This document shows, one piece after another, positions 35,845-48,289 of a stretch of 64,000 nucleotides of DNA. The stretch covers positions 48,501-112,500 of the forward strand of contig LUCW03000241.1 of the NCBI GenBank assembly GCA_001586965.3. The letters run 5' to 3'. The notes below the pieces were generated by a model that did not search any database, was not told the origin of the DNA, and worked only from the letters and a program-made list of their open reading frames with translations. The stretch comes from Sphaeroforma sirkka. Its lineage: Eukaryota; Opisthokonta; Ichthyosporea; Ichthyophonida. Every line of letters starts with the position of its first letter. Position 1 is the first letter of the stretch. Made by a program: the position numbers and the translations under genes.

Positions 35845-37333
35845 TGTGGTCAGAATACAAGTACTTAGATTTATTTGATTAGTTTAGGTTTATTTTAAGT
35901 TTTACAGTTTATCAGAATAATCTGATAAACTGGGTTTCATGGTTTTGCTGGTTTTACTGCACATGACTAATGACTCATTTAAGAGTCAGTCATTTTAGGA
36001 TTACTGTTTATAACTAATAAATGAACAACGTCCCCTCCCTGAGGAGGAGAACGTTGAGATACAGTTATCTCTGTATACTTAAGTGGGTTTTTTAACTTAC
36101 CATAGAAGTTGTTAGTTTATTAGTAATTACGAGAGAAAGCTACAGAATATGAATTAGTCAGTAGCTGGCACATAGTATTTTTTTGTTATAAGTATAATAA
36201 TTCAAAGACAATGCGAACAGAGAATGTCGCATCAAAATGAACGATTTAGATTATTCGGTCGTTGGATTAACGACGTGTGATGACGACGAGGATGAAGAAA
36301 GAATCTACTAGCACGAGTGAACCCGAAGAGCGATCATTCCAATCAAGCAGAACATTAGCCAGGGTCAACAAGGAAGGTCTCACGACGATCAAACGACGAA
36401 ATCAGACAATCAGTCAGAATTCACAGATAAGTAGTTATGTGTGAGTACAGGTAGGAAGGTTGTTTTCAGTGTGAGACAAGTACAAATCGAATTGCAAGCT
36501 AATGAGCTTAAATTGTATTTAAGAAGTTGTTAGAAGAAAGTTCTTTAGGATCCACAGTAGTGTAGTAGAGATGGAGATGTACATGGTTAGTACCGACTCG
36601 GTTAGTACGATGACGCAAAGAATCAGCGGCATACTAGATTATTTTACAAAAGGTTTAAGAATGGGATATTAGGAAGCATACAGAGACACAAGTAAGCACC
36701 TGTGACTTAATAGGAGCATATAAGGGTGGGGGCGCACATAACACGAACGATGCAAGTAAATACAAGGTTAAATTGTGAAAATGATATGCGAACACACTCA
36801 AATCACTAGAACTTCCAGATAAATCAGGTCAACGGAGAGGATCAACAGTATGCACAGAAGGTGTGGTTAACGGCAGCTTAGTTTAGGAGTGCAATAACGA
36901 GCAATCGTTCTTAGATCGAGAAGCATATTCCAACAACCGCAACAGCACATGACAGGGACATCACGGGTAAGAATAGTAAAAGAGGAGCGATGAGGGAAGT
37001 TCCCAACAGGGTCCTGCGAATAGGCCGTCATTAGGCCGGAGCAAGAGATGGCGAGGAGTAGAACAAGAAGTGGCTCCGACTAATGAGGCATTCAACCATA
37101 TGTTATTGTGGGATGAAGAGTAAGACAGCTGGTAGTGTTAGAGTAGATAGACTATCCACACTACTGATGTTAGTGTAGGAAATGAAACAGTCACGAGGGA
37201 ACCCACGAGTTCCTCGGATATCGATGTCGAGACGTTATGTGTTTGAAGGATAAAATTTAATAGAAAATGGATATTTATATTCAGTACTCTATCACACATT
37301 TCTAGTTCTCCATTGACAAACAACTCACCAACC
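35845..37333 (+). other. Probable LTR and leader of a fourth gypsy-like element (family D)
   Basis: Starts TGTGGTCAGAATAC directly after copia sequence and precedes a gag-like frame, so a 5' LTR plus leader is likely. No second copy is present to fix its end. The first 230 bp contain four consecutive hairpins (35905-36076). The remainder is A/G-rich and shows no coding signal. Confidence 0.45.
35905..36076 (+). promoter_or_regulatory. Cluster of four consecutive hairpins
   Basis: Hairpin 1: perfect 12-bp stem CAGTTTATCAGA with loop ATAA (35905-35932). Hairpin 2: TGACTC/GAGTCA with loop ATTTAA (35971-35988). Hairpin 3: CAACGT/ACGTTG enclosing CCTCC-CTGA-GGAGG (36026-36056). Hairpin 4: ATACAG/CTGTAT (36059-36076). 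All lie within 172 bp; function unknown. Confidence 0.6.
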
Positions 37334-37924
37334 ATGTCCTACCCCCGCCAAAGTCGTAGACAGCAACTCTTGAATCCTGAGCGCCGCAAGGAAGATGATA
37401 TCGACCGACGTGGAACTAAACGTCGTCAGTCCCATACGGAACGCTCCGCTCCGCACTCAGGTCAGGCTCTGGAGGGGCAACAACAGACACATCTTGGGGC
37501 TCCACACATTATTTCCGCGGACGACAAGCAGCCACCAACAGCAAACAAAAATGGACCTGCACAATCTGACGAGGATGTCATATTCGAGGGTGAGACCAAG
37601 GAAGTACCCGACCTGCGTGCGGACAGCAGTCAGACTTTTATTGGTGAACAGGTAGCCAGTGAAGGGCTGTCCCCTCGTTCGTCTCTGGATACTCCAGGGG
37701 CCTTATTTCCCAGTAATGACACACCACGCCTCCCACCTAACAAGCGGAAGCGTCACCGGAACCGTACCAACAACAAGGAAACGGCACGGGAACAATCGTC
37801 AGCTCAGAAACTCACGGAGCTGATGACACAACAGCAGTCTCTCTTTGAAAAATACGAACAGAGGCTACAGCGCATAAACGCCGGACGAACTACAATAGGG
37901 CCCGCCGCTAAGGAGAGTTCTTCT
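37334..37924 (+). pseudogene. Family D gag-like N-terminal fragment
   Basis: ATG at 37334 (context ACCATGT). About 197 codons follow up to the copia LTR. The product is hydrophilic, rich in Arg, Gln and Ser, with a basic patch (NKRKRHRNRTNNK) and a heptad-like helix (LTELMTQQQSLFEKYEQRL). This is typical of the poorly conserved N-terminal gag of gypsy elements. It is truncated by the LTR at 37925, and the frame runs 39 bases into the LTR. I cannot exclude a host protein. Confidence 0.5.
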
Positions 37925-38380
37925 TGTAGAAAAATCATATTGTCAAAGGTGAATGATGTTTAAGTGTTAGACTCAGACCTAGTCCATCGAGGAACCGATT
38001 ATCTAACGATGTTTTTGTATGTTGTGTTTACGAATGTATTTCGTAGGCCGATTGTGTTTGACCTATTAAATGTATAATTTTGTTACAGGTGTCATTTGAT
38101 AGGAAATGAGTTTCCCTTTCATATGACACCTTATTCAAGTTGTTTGAGTGAATATTCATTGAGTTATGAGTCTTGGAAGTTTAAGTGTATTTGAAGAAAT
38201 TGTGTTTGTATTTTTTTAGAGATGGAATCTAAAAAATAGATCGCGCACGTCCGTTGGAATTTCTTTGGCAGCAAGGCAAATTTTCGAGCCGAAAGGGCCG
38301 TTCAATTTTGACGAAAAATAGTATAAATACGGAAAACAAAAGTAAATAAAGAGCACTTTCACAGAGTTGAAAAATTAACA
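37925..38380 (+). repeat. Copia LTR, plus orientation
   Basis: A 456-bp LTR from TGTAGAAAAATCATATTG to GAAAAATTAACA. It truncates the family D gag frame on the left. Its 3' end joins reversed copia RNase H/RT sequence. Confidence 0.92.
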
Positions 38381-38861
38381 GTATCCGCACAGATTTCTTG
38401 CGGCAGCCTCTCTCGCCTTAGTCGGCTGGTCAAGGTATCGGCTCAGTGAACTTGTCGCAAAAGCAATATCAGGACGCGTACCCACAGCTGCAAACATAAG
38501 GGAACCTATGATACCACGGTAGTCTGAATCCTGCACCAATGTACCAGGCCGATTCACGTCAAAGATGTACTCATATACTAAACCCTTTCAATGGTCCATA
38601 CTTCTGCGCTAGCTTCTCAATATATGCCGGCTGCGAGATGAAAATTCCTCTTTCAGACATATCAATTTTCCATCCGAGAAAAACCGTGGAGACCCCATCG
38701 ACTTGACGTCGAACTCTGTCTCGATCTTCTTCAATATATTCTCCCCATTTGACGTGAAGTCGAAAATATCATCAACCGTCATCAACATACAGTACCAGAA
38801 AGCAGTTCTTTCCAATAAAGAGACAAGGGTCCGTAAGACTTGGCCGGAATCCAACATCATT
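38381..38861 (-). pseudogene. Reversed copia RT-RNase H scrap
   Basis: Minus-strand reading gives the RT thumb and start of RNase H (GIIGSLMFAAVGTRPDIAFA and SRYLDQPTKAREAAARNLC). Upstream of it is the palm end (KKIETEFDVKSMGSPRF). It stops at 38861, followed by 6 bp of filler and plus-strand integrase sequence. Confidence 0.85.
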
Positions 38862-38867
38862 CTTCGG

Positions 38868-40142
38868 TGCTATCAGCAAGAGGCATAAAGCAGAGTTTGA
38901 CGGCAGCACGTACTCCTGAACATAATGGAAGATGTGAGCGTGCACATCGAACCCTAATCGAGATGGCCCGGGTTCTTCTACTGCAGGCTGGACTGGGCGA
39001 TGAGTTTTGGCTTGAAGCGGTTACCTATGCTTGTTGGTTGATCAACGTAATGCCACAACGAGGTGGTGCTAAGTCGCGGGCGGAACTATGGTCAGGAGTT
39101 AAACCTGAATTGTCGCAGACAACAATTCCTTTGGTGCGAAAGTATATTTTTGACCGGAAAACATAACAAGAAATTCGGCAAGAAGGGTCAGAAAGGTATT
39201 TTACTAGGTCCTAGCCTTAATACTGTTGGCGGCAGTATGCGAATTTAAAACCTAGAGACAAAGCGTGTTGTGAATAGTCGAGATTATCGCCTTGAGCCCA
39301 CGATTGCCAGTCACGGTGAAAGGGTCAAAGTCAATAATTCCGAGGGTGAAGATGATAGTATTGACGACGATGAAGTAGGAGCAAGTGATGGCAACAAGGA
39401 TACTTCAGCGTCAGAATCAGATACGGATAGTGATGGAGATGGTCCCATGGATGCCGCCGACGATGATGTCACTATGGATGAATCATCTACTGATGGAGGT
39501 GATGAATCAGGACCCGGTGAGTATCCTGGTTATGCTCGCCGCCCACTCAATCACCAGAAACGGCTCGTACGGACTTGGACTCGGAGAGAAAACGTGAACG
39601 TCAATCAAGTGGAACCCCACCTCGACAAACTTCGAAACTTCCGACGAGATCGTAAACGAGATCATGAAGAATCTAACTTTGGATTTCTGGCCGATGATGA
39701 ATTGTCCTTCAAAGACTTGACTGGGTCTGCTGATGAGAAGCACTTCCGCGCAGCCATGAGAGACGAGCTACGTTCAATGCTGAAGATGAAGGTTTGGAAA
39801 CTTCAGCAGCGCTGCAAGGCCCGGACAAAGCCTCTGGGACTCAAGTGGGTTCTCACTCTCAAGCGTGATGAAAGCGGCGCAGTGATACGACATAAAGCCC
39901 GCCTATGTGCGAAGGGATTTGCACAACAGTATGGTCGAGATTATGTGGAGACATCGTCACCAGTAGTCACAAAAGAGACTGTGCGTGCATGTTTGGCTAT
40001 CGCTGCATCTGAGAACTTGGATGTATTGCAGTTCGATGTCAAAACTGCATTTTGCATGGTAATTTGGAAGAGTACGTCTGCTCGGAGATCCCCACTGGTT
40101 TCGTTGAACTAGTCGGTGATTTACTAAGTGATGAGGATCACC
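38868..40142 (+). pseudogene. Copia integrase end to RT start
   Basis: Begins in integrase (LSARGIKQSLTAARTPEHN, covering the catalytic Glu) and runs through ARVLLLQAGLGDEFWLEAVT. It then covers the linker with acidic repeats (SESDTDSDGDG) to the RT fingers ([22 protein letters not shown]). A deletion at about 39565 removes part of the basic linker. The shared T deletion at about 40052 turns AFLHGNLEE into AFCMVIW and a stop. It ends mid-RT at a copia LTR. Confidence 0.85.
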
Positions 40143-40588
40143 AGAAAAATCATATTGTCAAAGGTGAATGATGTTTAAGTGTTGGACTCAGACCTAGTCC
40201 ATCGAGGAACCGATTATCTAACGATGTTTTTGTATGTTGTGTTTACGAATGTATTTCGTAGACCGATTGTGTTTGACCTATTAAATGTATAATTTTGTTA
40301 CAGGTGTCATTTGATAGGAAATGGGTTTCCCTTTCATACGACACCTTATTCAAGTTGTTTGAGGAATATTCATTGAGTTATGAGTCTTAGAAGTTTAAGT
40401 GTATTTGAAGAAATTGTGTTTGTATTTTTAGAGATGGAATCTAAAAATAGATCGCACACGTCCGTTGGAATTTCTTTGGCAAAGGAAATTTTCGAGTCGA
40501 AAGGGCCGTTCAATTTTGACGAAAAATAGTATAAATACGGAATACAAAAGTAAATAAAGAGTACTTTCACAGAGTTGAAAAATTCACA
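40143..40588 (+). repeat. Copia LTR, plus, missing its first four bases
   Basis: Begins AGAAAAATCATATTG; the TGTA terminus is replaced by copia RT sequence with AG overlap at the joint. The 3' end AAATTCACA is intact and abuts reversed copia gag. Confidence 0.9.
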
Positions 40589-41096
40589 CTATCTAAATTC
40601 TGAGTCAACGCATCCAGATTGGCCTCCGTCTGGCGGTTCATTGCGGTAGCGATCTGGGCCAAGACAACTGCAGGGTTATCAGTGTTACGGACGTATCCAA
40701 GACAACAGTCTTCAACGCTCTGGACAATCATGGAGTAGGCAATCTCCCTCTCACGGTCTGTAGCGGCATTGAAGACGGCCTTTTCCTTCAGCTTAGCTTC
40801 CATTTTCAACTTCCAGTTCGGGTAGCCGGTGGCATCCTACAGTTTGGGCTCCACGTACTTCATCCTCTCGGTTTGGTGATCAGTGGTCTCTCTCTCTCTC
40901 TCAAATCAGAGCTCTCTAGCTCTCTCTCTCTCAAATCAGAGCTCTCTAGCTCTCTCTCTCTCTCTCTCAAATCAGCGTTCTCTAGCTCTCTCTCTCTCTC
41001 TTTTTTTTTTCTCTCTCTCTCTTTTCTCTCTCTCTTAGGCACTCGAGTCCTTGGTCTCCAAAAATTTCAAGCTTTTAGCCCCGTCCGCTGCTTCCA
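40589..41096 (-). pseudogene. Copia gag N terminus and 5' leader, minus strand
   Basis: On the minus strand, the LTR at 41097 is followed by TGGAAGCAGCGGACGGGGC, the expected place of the primer-binding site. A (GA)n-rich leader (41040-40890) follows, then gag MKYVEPKLKDATGYPNWKLK. Gag breaks off at about 40589 (NLDALTQNLD). A stop lies just after the start region (TAG for AAG near 40838). This gag N-terminal domain belongs to the UBN2/Retrotran_gag type of copia elements. Confidence 0.8.
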
Positions 41097-41545
41097 TGTG
41101 AGTTTTTCAACTCTGTGAAAGTGCTCTTTATTTCCTTTTGTACTCTGTATTTATACTATTTTTGTCAAAATTAAACGGCCCTTTCGGCTCGAAAATTTCT
41201 TTTGCCAAAGAAATTCCAACGGACGTGCGCGGTCTATTTTTTAGATTCCATCTCTAAAAATACAAACACAATTTCTTCAAATACACTTAAACTTCTAAGA
41301 CTCATAACTCAATGAATATTCACTCAAACAACTTGAATAAGGTGTCGTATGAAAGGGAAACCCATTTCCTATCAAATGACACCTGTAACAAAATTATACA
41401 TTTAATAGGTCAAACACAATCGGTCTACGAAATACATTCGTAAACACAACATACAAAAACATCGTTAGATAATCGGTTCCTCGATGGACTAGGTCTGAGT
41501 CCAACACTTAAACATCATTCATCTTTGACAATATGATTTTCTACA
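41097..41545 (-). repeat. Copia 5' LTR, minus orientation
   Basis: A 449-bp LTR correctly placed as the 5' LTR of the leader and gag fragment to its left. Its upstream border (41545/41546) joins gag of a divergent copia subfamily. Confidence 0.9.
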
Positions 41546-42272
41546 GACATGCTACCTTCCCATGGCAACTCATCTTCGTATGACCTGGCTTCAAACACTT
41601 GTAGCAAGTCAACTCTCTAGTATTACGACCAGGCCCTGAAGTCTCGCCATTGCGATGACCACGATCGGATGGCCGCCCACCGCTAGCTCGATAACGACCC
41701 CCCGCATACAGACCTGTATCCTCGGCGTCATCATCGTCGTATATCTCGAGACTAGTCTCAAAAGCTATGGCAGCTTCCTTCACTTGCATGTAGTCGAAAC
41801 GATTGTGTTGTTCTCGAATATTAAAGTATCTTAAAGTGTTTTAAGTTTTAAGTGAATAGTTGTGATTTATTTGATTCGAGTCCCTGCTTTTATGTGCATT
41901 GGACTCGTGATCCTTGAGCCATTAAAAAACACCTCTTAAGGTAAAAAAGGTTCTCACTCAATCTATGATCCAATCCAAATGTAGTGTCGCCACGTCTTCA
42001 ACTGATCGTGGCTTATACTGTAATCTTTGGCCTTATACGTTTAGATTGTACTCCTCCAATATTTAGGTACGCCCCCTTATGCCCATCAGAGATTTTCTAT
42101 AATGATGTTTCCGTACTCCTGGCACTTCGGCTCCGAGATTGATTTCCATCTGTAATGTTTCTGTGTCCCTCTCTGAGTTTAGATTGTCTCCTTGGTTGAT
42201 GCTGGGATAAACCTTGTCGAGCCTCCGGTGTTTGACCGTAGTTTTATGCTTGGTAAACAATCTTCGTTTACT
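41546..42272 (-). pseudogene. Divergent copia gag fragment, interrupted by a 235-bp element
   Basis: Minus-strand 42272-42064 and 41816-41546 read as one gag fragment once the intervening element is set aside. The pieces are [30 protein letters not shown], the acidic YDDDDAEDTGLYAGGRY, a Gly/Arg stretch and the knuckle CYKCLKPGHTKMSC. It corresponds to the NRFSYEQVKEAAI and CFKCLKPGHTRANC region of the main family but differs at many residues, so it is a separate subfamily. Confidence 0.65.
41823..42057 (+). mobile_element. 235-bp short element, copy 1, with TSD AATATT
   Basis: Nearly the same sequence is found at 59159-59392. It starts AAAGTATCTTA and ends TTGTACTCCTCC. AATATT stands at both borders (41817-41822 and 42058-42063). 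It has no coding capacity. GATTCGAGTCC inside is close to an RNA polymerase III B box, but no A box is evident. It lacks TG/CA LTR termini and clear terminal inverted repeats. Confidence 0.75.
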
Positions 42273-42275
42273 GTA

Positions 42276-43760
<1,485 letters not shown>

Positions 43761-43811
43761 ATGTTTCATTTTATGAATAAATGTTTATAAATATGTATAT
43801 AATATATAATA

Positions 43812-43917
43812 ATCACACACGCTGCGTGCGCGTACACGCACATACATACACACACACACACACACACGCACATGCACGCACGCACACACACAAACATCCA
43901 CATATACACACACTCAT

Positions 43918-43951
<34 letters not shown>

Positions 43952-44012
43952 AAGGCCATCCACACACACACATACACAAGGCACACACACACATACACAG
44001 GGACATCCACAC
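43812..44012. repeat. (CA)n microsatellite with CG/CATA variants
   Basis: CACACACGCACATACACA-type alternating DNA with an internal (TA)n run at 43926-43950. It closes AT block 3, mirroring the (TG)n next to block 1. From 44013 to 44550 I see no feature. Confidence 0.85.
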
Positions 44013-44550
44013 AAAAAAAAGCAAACACTTACCTTAATATCCACATGTTTAATCTACACTTCCAAATGAAACAATTTGCTGTGTTTATGCTCTCACTAAA
44101 TCCGACAGGCATTTTTATCAGGTCGTGTAACTCATCCCTGTAGCAAACAAACTAAAGCGTATCGTTAGATATAGCACAGAACATGATTTTAGTGCTGAAT
44201 CTGTATGCATTTATTGGACTTTTACATACATAGCATTATTTTTTTTATTTTTTATTATACATCACACACAAGATTCTGCATATGTGCAAGTCGGTTGTAA
44301 GTTGGCACACTTGCCGGCATTTTGAGCCTGATAAAGATATAATGTTTTTTTTTGCGTCATCAAAACAATTACAGCACTGGAAAGTCACTAAATGTACATA
44401 AAAAGAGTCTAAATGTACTTTTAAATTTTTTGTTTGGAAAGTTTGAGAAAGGAATTGAAATTCACATTTAGCGATTTTAATTGGGCAATTAGAAAACCTA
44501 ACCGTAAATCTGTATATATATACTTAGTGAGTACATTAAGAGTATTTCCT

Positions 44551-47237
44551 CCAAAAGTAAAGTAATGGACGCACCCATCATGCAATACCCTGTGAATGGC
44601 GTCTCATTCCAAGTAGCAACCGATGCTTCAGATCGAGCGGTAGGTGGAGTGCTATACCAAAAGATAAATGGTAAACCACGTTACTACAATCCTTTAGCAA
44701 GAGTTATAATAAGAGTCAACAGAATTACCCTACCGTTAAACAAGAGCTCCTTGCTATAGTAACTGCGCTAAGACAGTTTAAAGACTACCTTTATTGGATT
44801 TATTTCACTGTCGCCTGTGATCAAAGTCTTTAACATATTTAAAAGACATAAACTCTGATTCACAGTTGGTGAGCCGCTGGCATGTCATTATTGCTAAGTT
44901 CGCTTTTAACAGTACACACATACTAGGAATACATAATCATCTTTTTGACATACTCTCTCGACTTGTCCCTGACTACCAGAAAACAGTTGAAGAGTTATTA
45001 GCAACCGGTTGGATGCTTAACAAGAAATGGTTCAACATCGTTCAATCAAAAATAGGGTCCATTTACTATTGATATGTTCCTCGCAGAACATAACAAACAG
45101 GTTTCTGATTGTAGGTCGTTGACTAATTCTAAAGGTGATGCCTTTCAACTTAACCTATCAAAGCATTATGCGTGGGCTAATCGACCTTGGCAACTTATCG
45201 CGCAGTTGTTAAATTATGTTAATATTACGACATCTATCATTACGCTGTGTTGTCCCTTACGTAGCTCCGACCCATGGATACGTGATTTAATCAATATGAT
45301 ACAAGACGAGCCTATCTATGTCGACCGTGAAACCGACACGTTCTTGTATCAGAGATCCTATTCTATCAAGAAAACACCTTGGAAACACACCATCGTTTGT
45401 CGCATTGGTCCTGCAGGTACCACTAAGTGGAAACCCTCAACCGAGTTCTTAGCTAAACTAGAGGAGTCTAAGGAGTTTGAACGAAAGCTCAAGACTCGTA
45501 CAACACATGCACCCAACAAGAATGCAGTCGAGGTAATGCCGATTGAGACGGCATGAGATCGTAAAAACATGGAACTAGCTAAAGCCATGGATCAAAGAGA
45601 ACCTGAAGCTCGCACTCAACTACTTAAAGCGCTGTTTAAAGAACAGCCAGGAGTTGCGAAACAAATGAAGAAGATACTTAAATATCCAAATGTTGTTAAT
45701 TACGTATCTCAGGAGTCTACCCCTCCTGATACTGAAGTTGCCCTATCTAACGGGACTATAGTTCATCCAGTCAGCGTTACATAGAATCTGACTGACTTAG
45801 AAGACCTCGAGAGTAGAGTTAAAATAATACATATTTTAACTCATCGAGCATATGAGCATACTTATAAGATGGCTATTCGTGCAGGGCTTGATCACCCGGC
45901 GCTGAAAGGAACCATACGTGAAGTATACCGACGCTGTACTGATTGTGACAAGAACCAAATCAAGCGCTACGGTTGGCCACCCCTAAAAAGTGTAACAGAA
46001 GACCAACCGATGCGCCGAGTCATAGTCAATTTAGTTAAACTTCCGCGATCCAAGAATACTGGCGATGTATATATCTGTCATTTTTTATGTGTGGCTTCGG
46101 GCTATAGCTTGCATTACACAATAAGTTATGCTATCACGTCTTTAATAACTTCGGTTTCCCCCGAGTACTATGTTCTGATAACGGTATTGAGTTTTGTATC
46201 GACGTAATGGAGGCACTTATACTCGTATCAGGCATGATCCATAGGCGTGGTGTTCCTTGTAAACCTCAAACGCAGGGTGCAAATGAGACAGGTCATAGAG
46301 AACTAAAGAAGCTATTGCGTACCGCACTAGATGACGTTGAGGATATGTGGCCTTATCATTTGAAATGGGTTCAGACTCAAATGGATAACTGCAAGAATCC
46401 TCATAACTGGAACACTCCCGTTTCACTATTTCATTGGCCGCTATAGTGAATTACAAGCAACGTTTGACAAAACTGCGCCCGAGAAATACGTTACTCCGTG
46501 GCTACAAAAGATCGAGCATATGCAGAACGTTGTTTACCCCTGTTCACTCGAACACAAAAACCGTATCCTACTTAAAGCGTATGACCGATGGAATAACACT
46601 AAGAACATTGTTCAGTTCAAAGTTGGCGATTATTTTAACGTTATAAATCGCAATGCCAACGTTCCCAAACTCTCTTCTAAGACAATCGGACCTTTTGTTA
46701 TTTCTTACCACGATGAGAAGAGTAATACTTACGAAGTGAATAACATAGATGGTACTAGCGCAACTAATCTAGGCACTAACCGTATCCCTACCTCCGAACT
46801 CTCATTCGCTCGCTCATTTGATTCTGATGTCTCATTTATGGAGTCACAAGTCAAAGATATAATTGACAAAACATCCGAAGACGGTTACACTTACTACAAG
46901 ACCCGTTTTATGGATGGGACAGTAGCTTGGCTAACCTCCGATGCGTTTCGGGAGTCTCGCGACTTCCTTCGTATTTTTAATAAGAAATGAAATAAGCGTT
47001 CACATAAGAACACACGAGATAAACCGGAAAGTGTTTCCTCAGGTGACTACAAACCCGGATGGATCTGAAATTCCCTATTTGCCACCTACTTCCTATGTGA
47101 CTAAGCTTTCTGATCTGTTTACCAACAGAGCAGAAAATTCTTCGAACTTACTTACTAATAAAGAACAAACAACCTTTGGCTATTACCTTACCAAGTAATA
47201 AACGTAAGGCGCCTACATCGGAAATGGCTACTGGTCA
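44551..47237 (+). pseudogene. Gypsy family A 3' half: RNase H, integrase, chromodomain-like tail
   Basis: Starts at the segment that is cut at 8668 in the other family A copy. RNase H: VATDASDRAVGGVLYQ, then FDILSRL at about 44945. Integrase zinc domain: HRAYEH (about 45844) and RRCTDC (about 45930). Core: MRRVIVNLVKLPRS, where the first catalytic Asp appears as Asn, SDNGIEFCID (about 46175) and QTQGANETGHRELK (catalytic Glu). After a shift, 46520-46990 gives the integrase tail (NIVQFKVGDYF). A chromodomain-like end follows (VKDIIDKTSEDGYTYYKTRF). At least six frame changes. The last 250 bp may be gag-adjacent or non-coding. Confidence 0.78.
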
Positions 47238-47772
47238 CTCGATGATGATGACGCCTTTGCCGAGGATGATCTACTTGTGGATGGATCCGTCACCTCAATC
47301 GCTGAAGCTGAATTGGAGAACACAATCAGCGAACATTCGGCGTTTGCATTGCTGGGCGTGGGTGATCTGGTCCTATCTGCTAACGAGCTTGTGGTTGACA
47401 CAGGTGCCAGCAAGCATGTTGTAGTATTGGAGAATGCTCTGTCTGCTGTGAGACCCTCTAACAAGCGATTGACCGGGCTTGGCAACACTAAACTGCAAGC
47501 AGATGGTGAGGGAGAGTTGCGCGGCTGTCCTAAGACTGGTTTAGCTCTTCTCATTTCTAAGGAGGGTGTTCAACTTTTATCCGTACGACAGCTTGTTAAG
47601 AACGGCTGGAAGGCGACGTGCGAGAAGAACGACTGCACATTATTTGATCCGCAGGGTTGTTTGGTGAAAGCAACGGTTAGACAAGGGCTATACATCGTTT
47701 TCCTGAGGGATCTGAAGTCACCCGCGAACCGTACACATTCGGGTACAAAGATTATCGATGAAGATAAGGCCC
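47238..47772 (+). pseudogene. Copia protease fragment, left part of a nested host copy
   Basis: Encodes DDAFAEDDLLVDGSVTSIAE, then LVLSANELVVDTGASKHVVV (protease), SNKRLTGLGNTKL, and VQLLSVRQLVKNGWKATCEK up to IIDEDKAL. It breaks at the LTR at 47773 and resumes at 53588 with [16 protein letters not shown]. The complete minus-strand element is therefore inserted inside this plus-strand copy. Confidence 0.88.
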
Positions 47773-48230
47773 TGTGAATTTTTCAACTCTGTGAAAGTGC
47801 TCTTTATTTACTTTTGTATTCCGTATTTATACTATTTTTCGTCAAAATTGAACGGCCCTTTCGGCTCGAAAATTTCCTTTGCCAAGAAATTCCAACGGAC
47901 GTGCGCGATCTATTTTTTAGATTCCATCTCTAAAAAAAAAATACAAACACAATTTCTTCAAATACACTTAAACTTCCAAGACTCATAACTCAATGAATAT
48001 TCACTCAAACAACTTGAATAAGGTGTCATATGAAAGGAAACCCATTTCCTATCAAATGACACCTGTAACAAAATTATACATTTAATAGGTCAAACACAAT
48101 CGGCCTACGAAATACATTCGTAAACACAACATACTAAAAAAACATCGTTAGATAACCGGTTCCTCGATGGACTAGGTCTGAGTCCAACACTTAAACATCA
48201 TTCACCTTTGACAATATGATTTTTTCTACA
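47773..48230 (-). repeat. 3' LTR of the complete copia element
   Basis: TGTGAATTTTTC...TTTTTTCTACA on plus. The polyadenylation signal TTTATT (AATAAA on minus) is at 47803-47808. The polypurine tract ATGGGGAG lies at 48231-48238 on the minus strand. Confidence 0.95.
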
Positions 48231-48289
48231 CTCCCCATGGACGCAAGACATAGTCATCGGACATCATTCGATATGTATCTCCCCACAAA

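Noticed and set aside
37313-37333. Upstream start for family D gag at 37313
   Set aside because: That codon is TTG. The first ATG in a good context (ACCATG) is at 37334.
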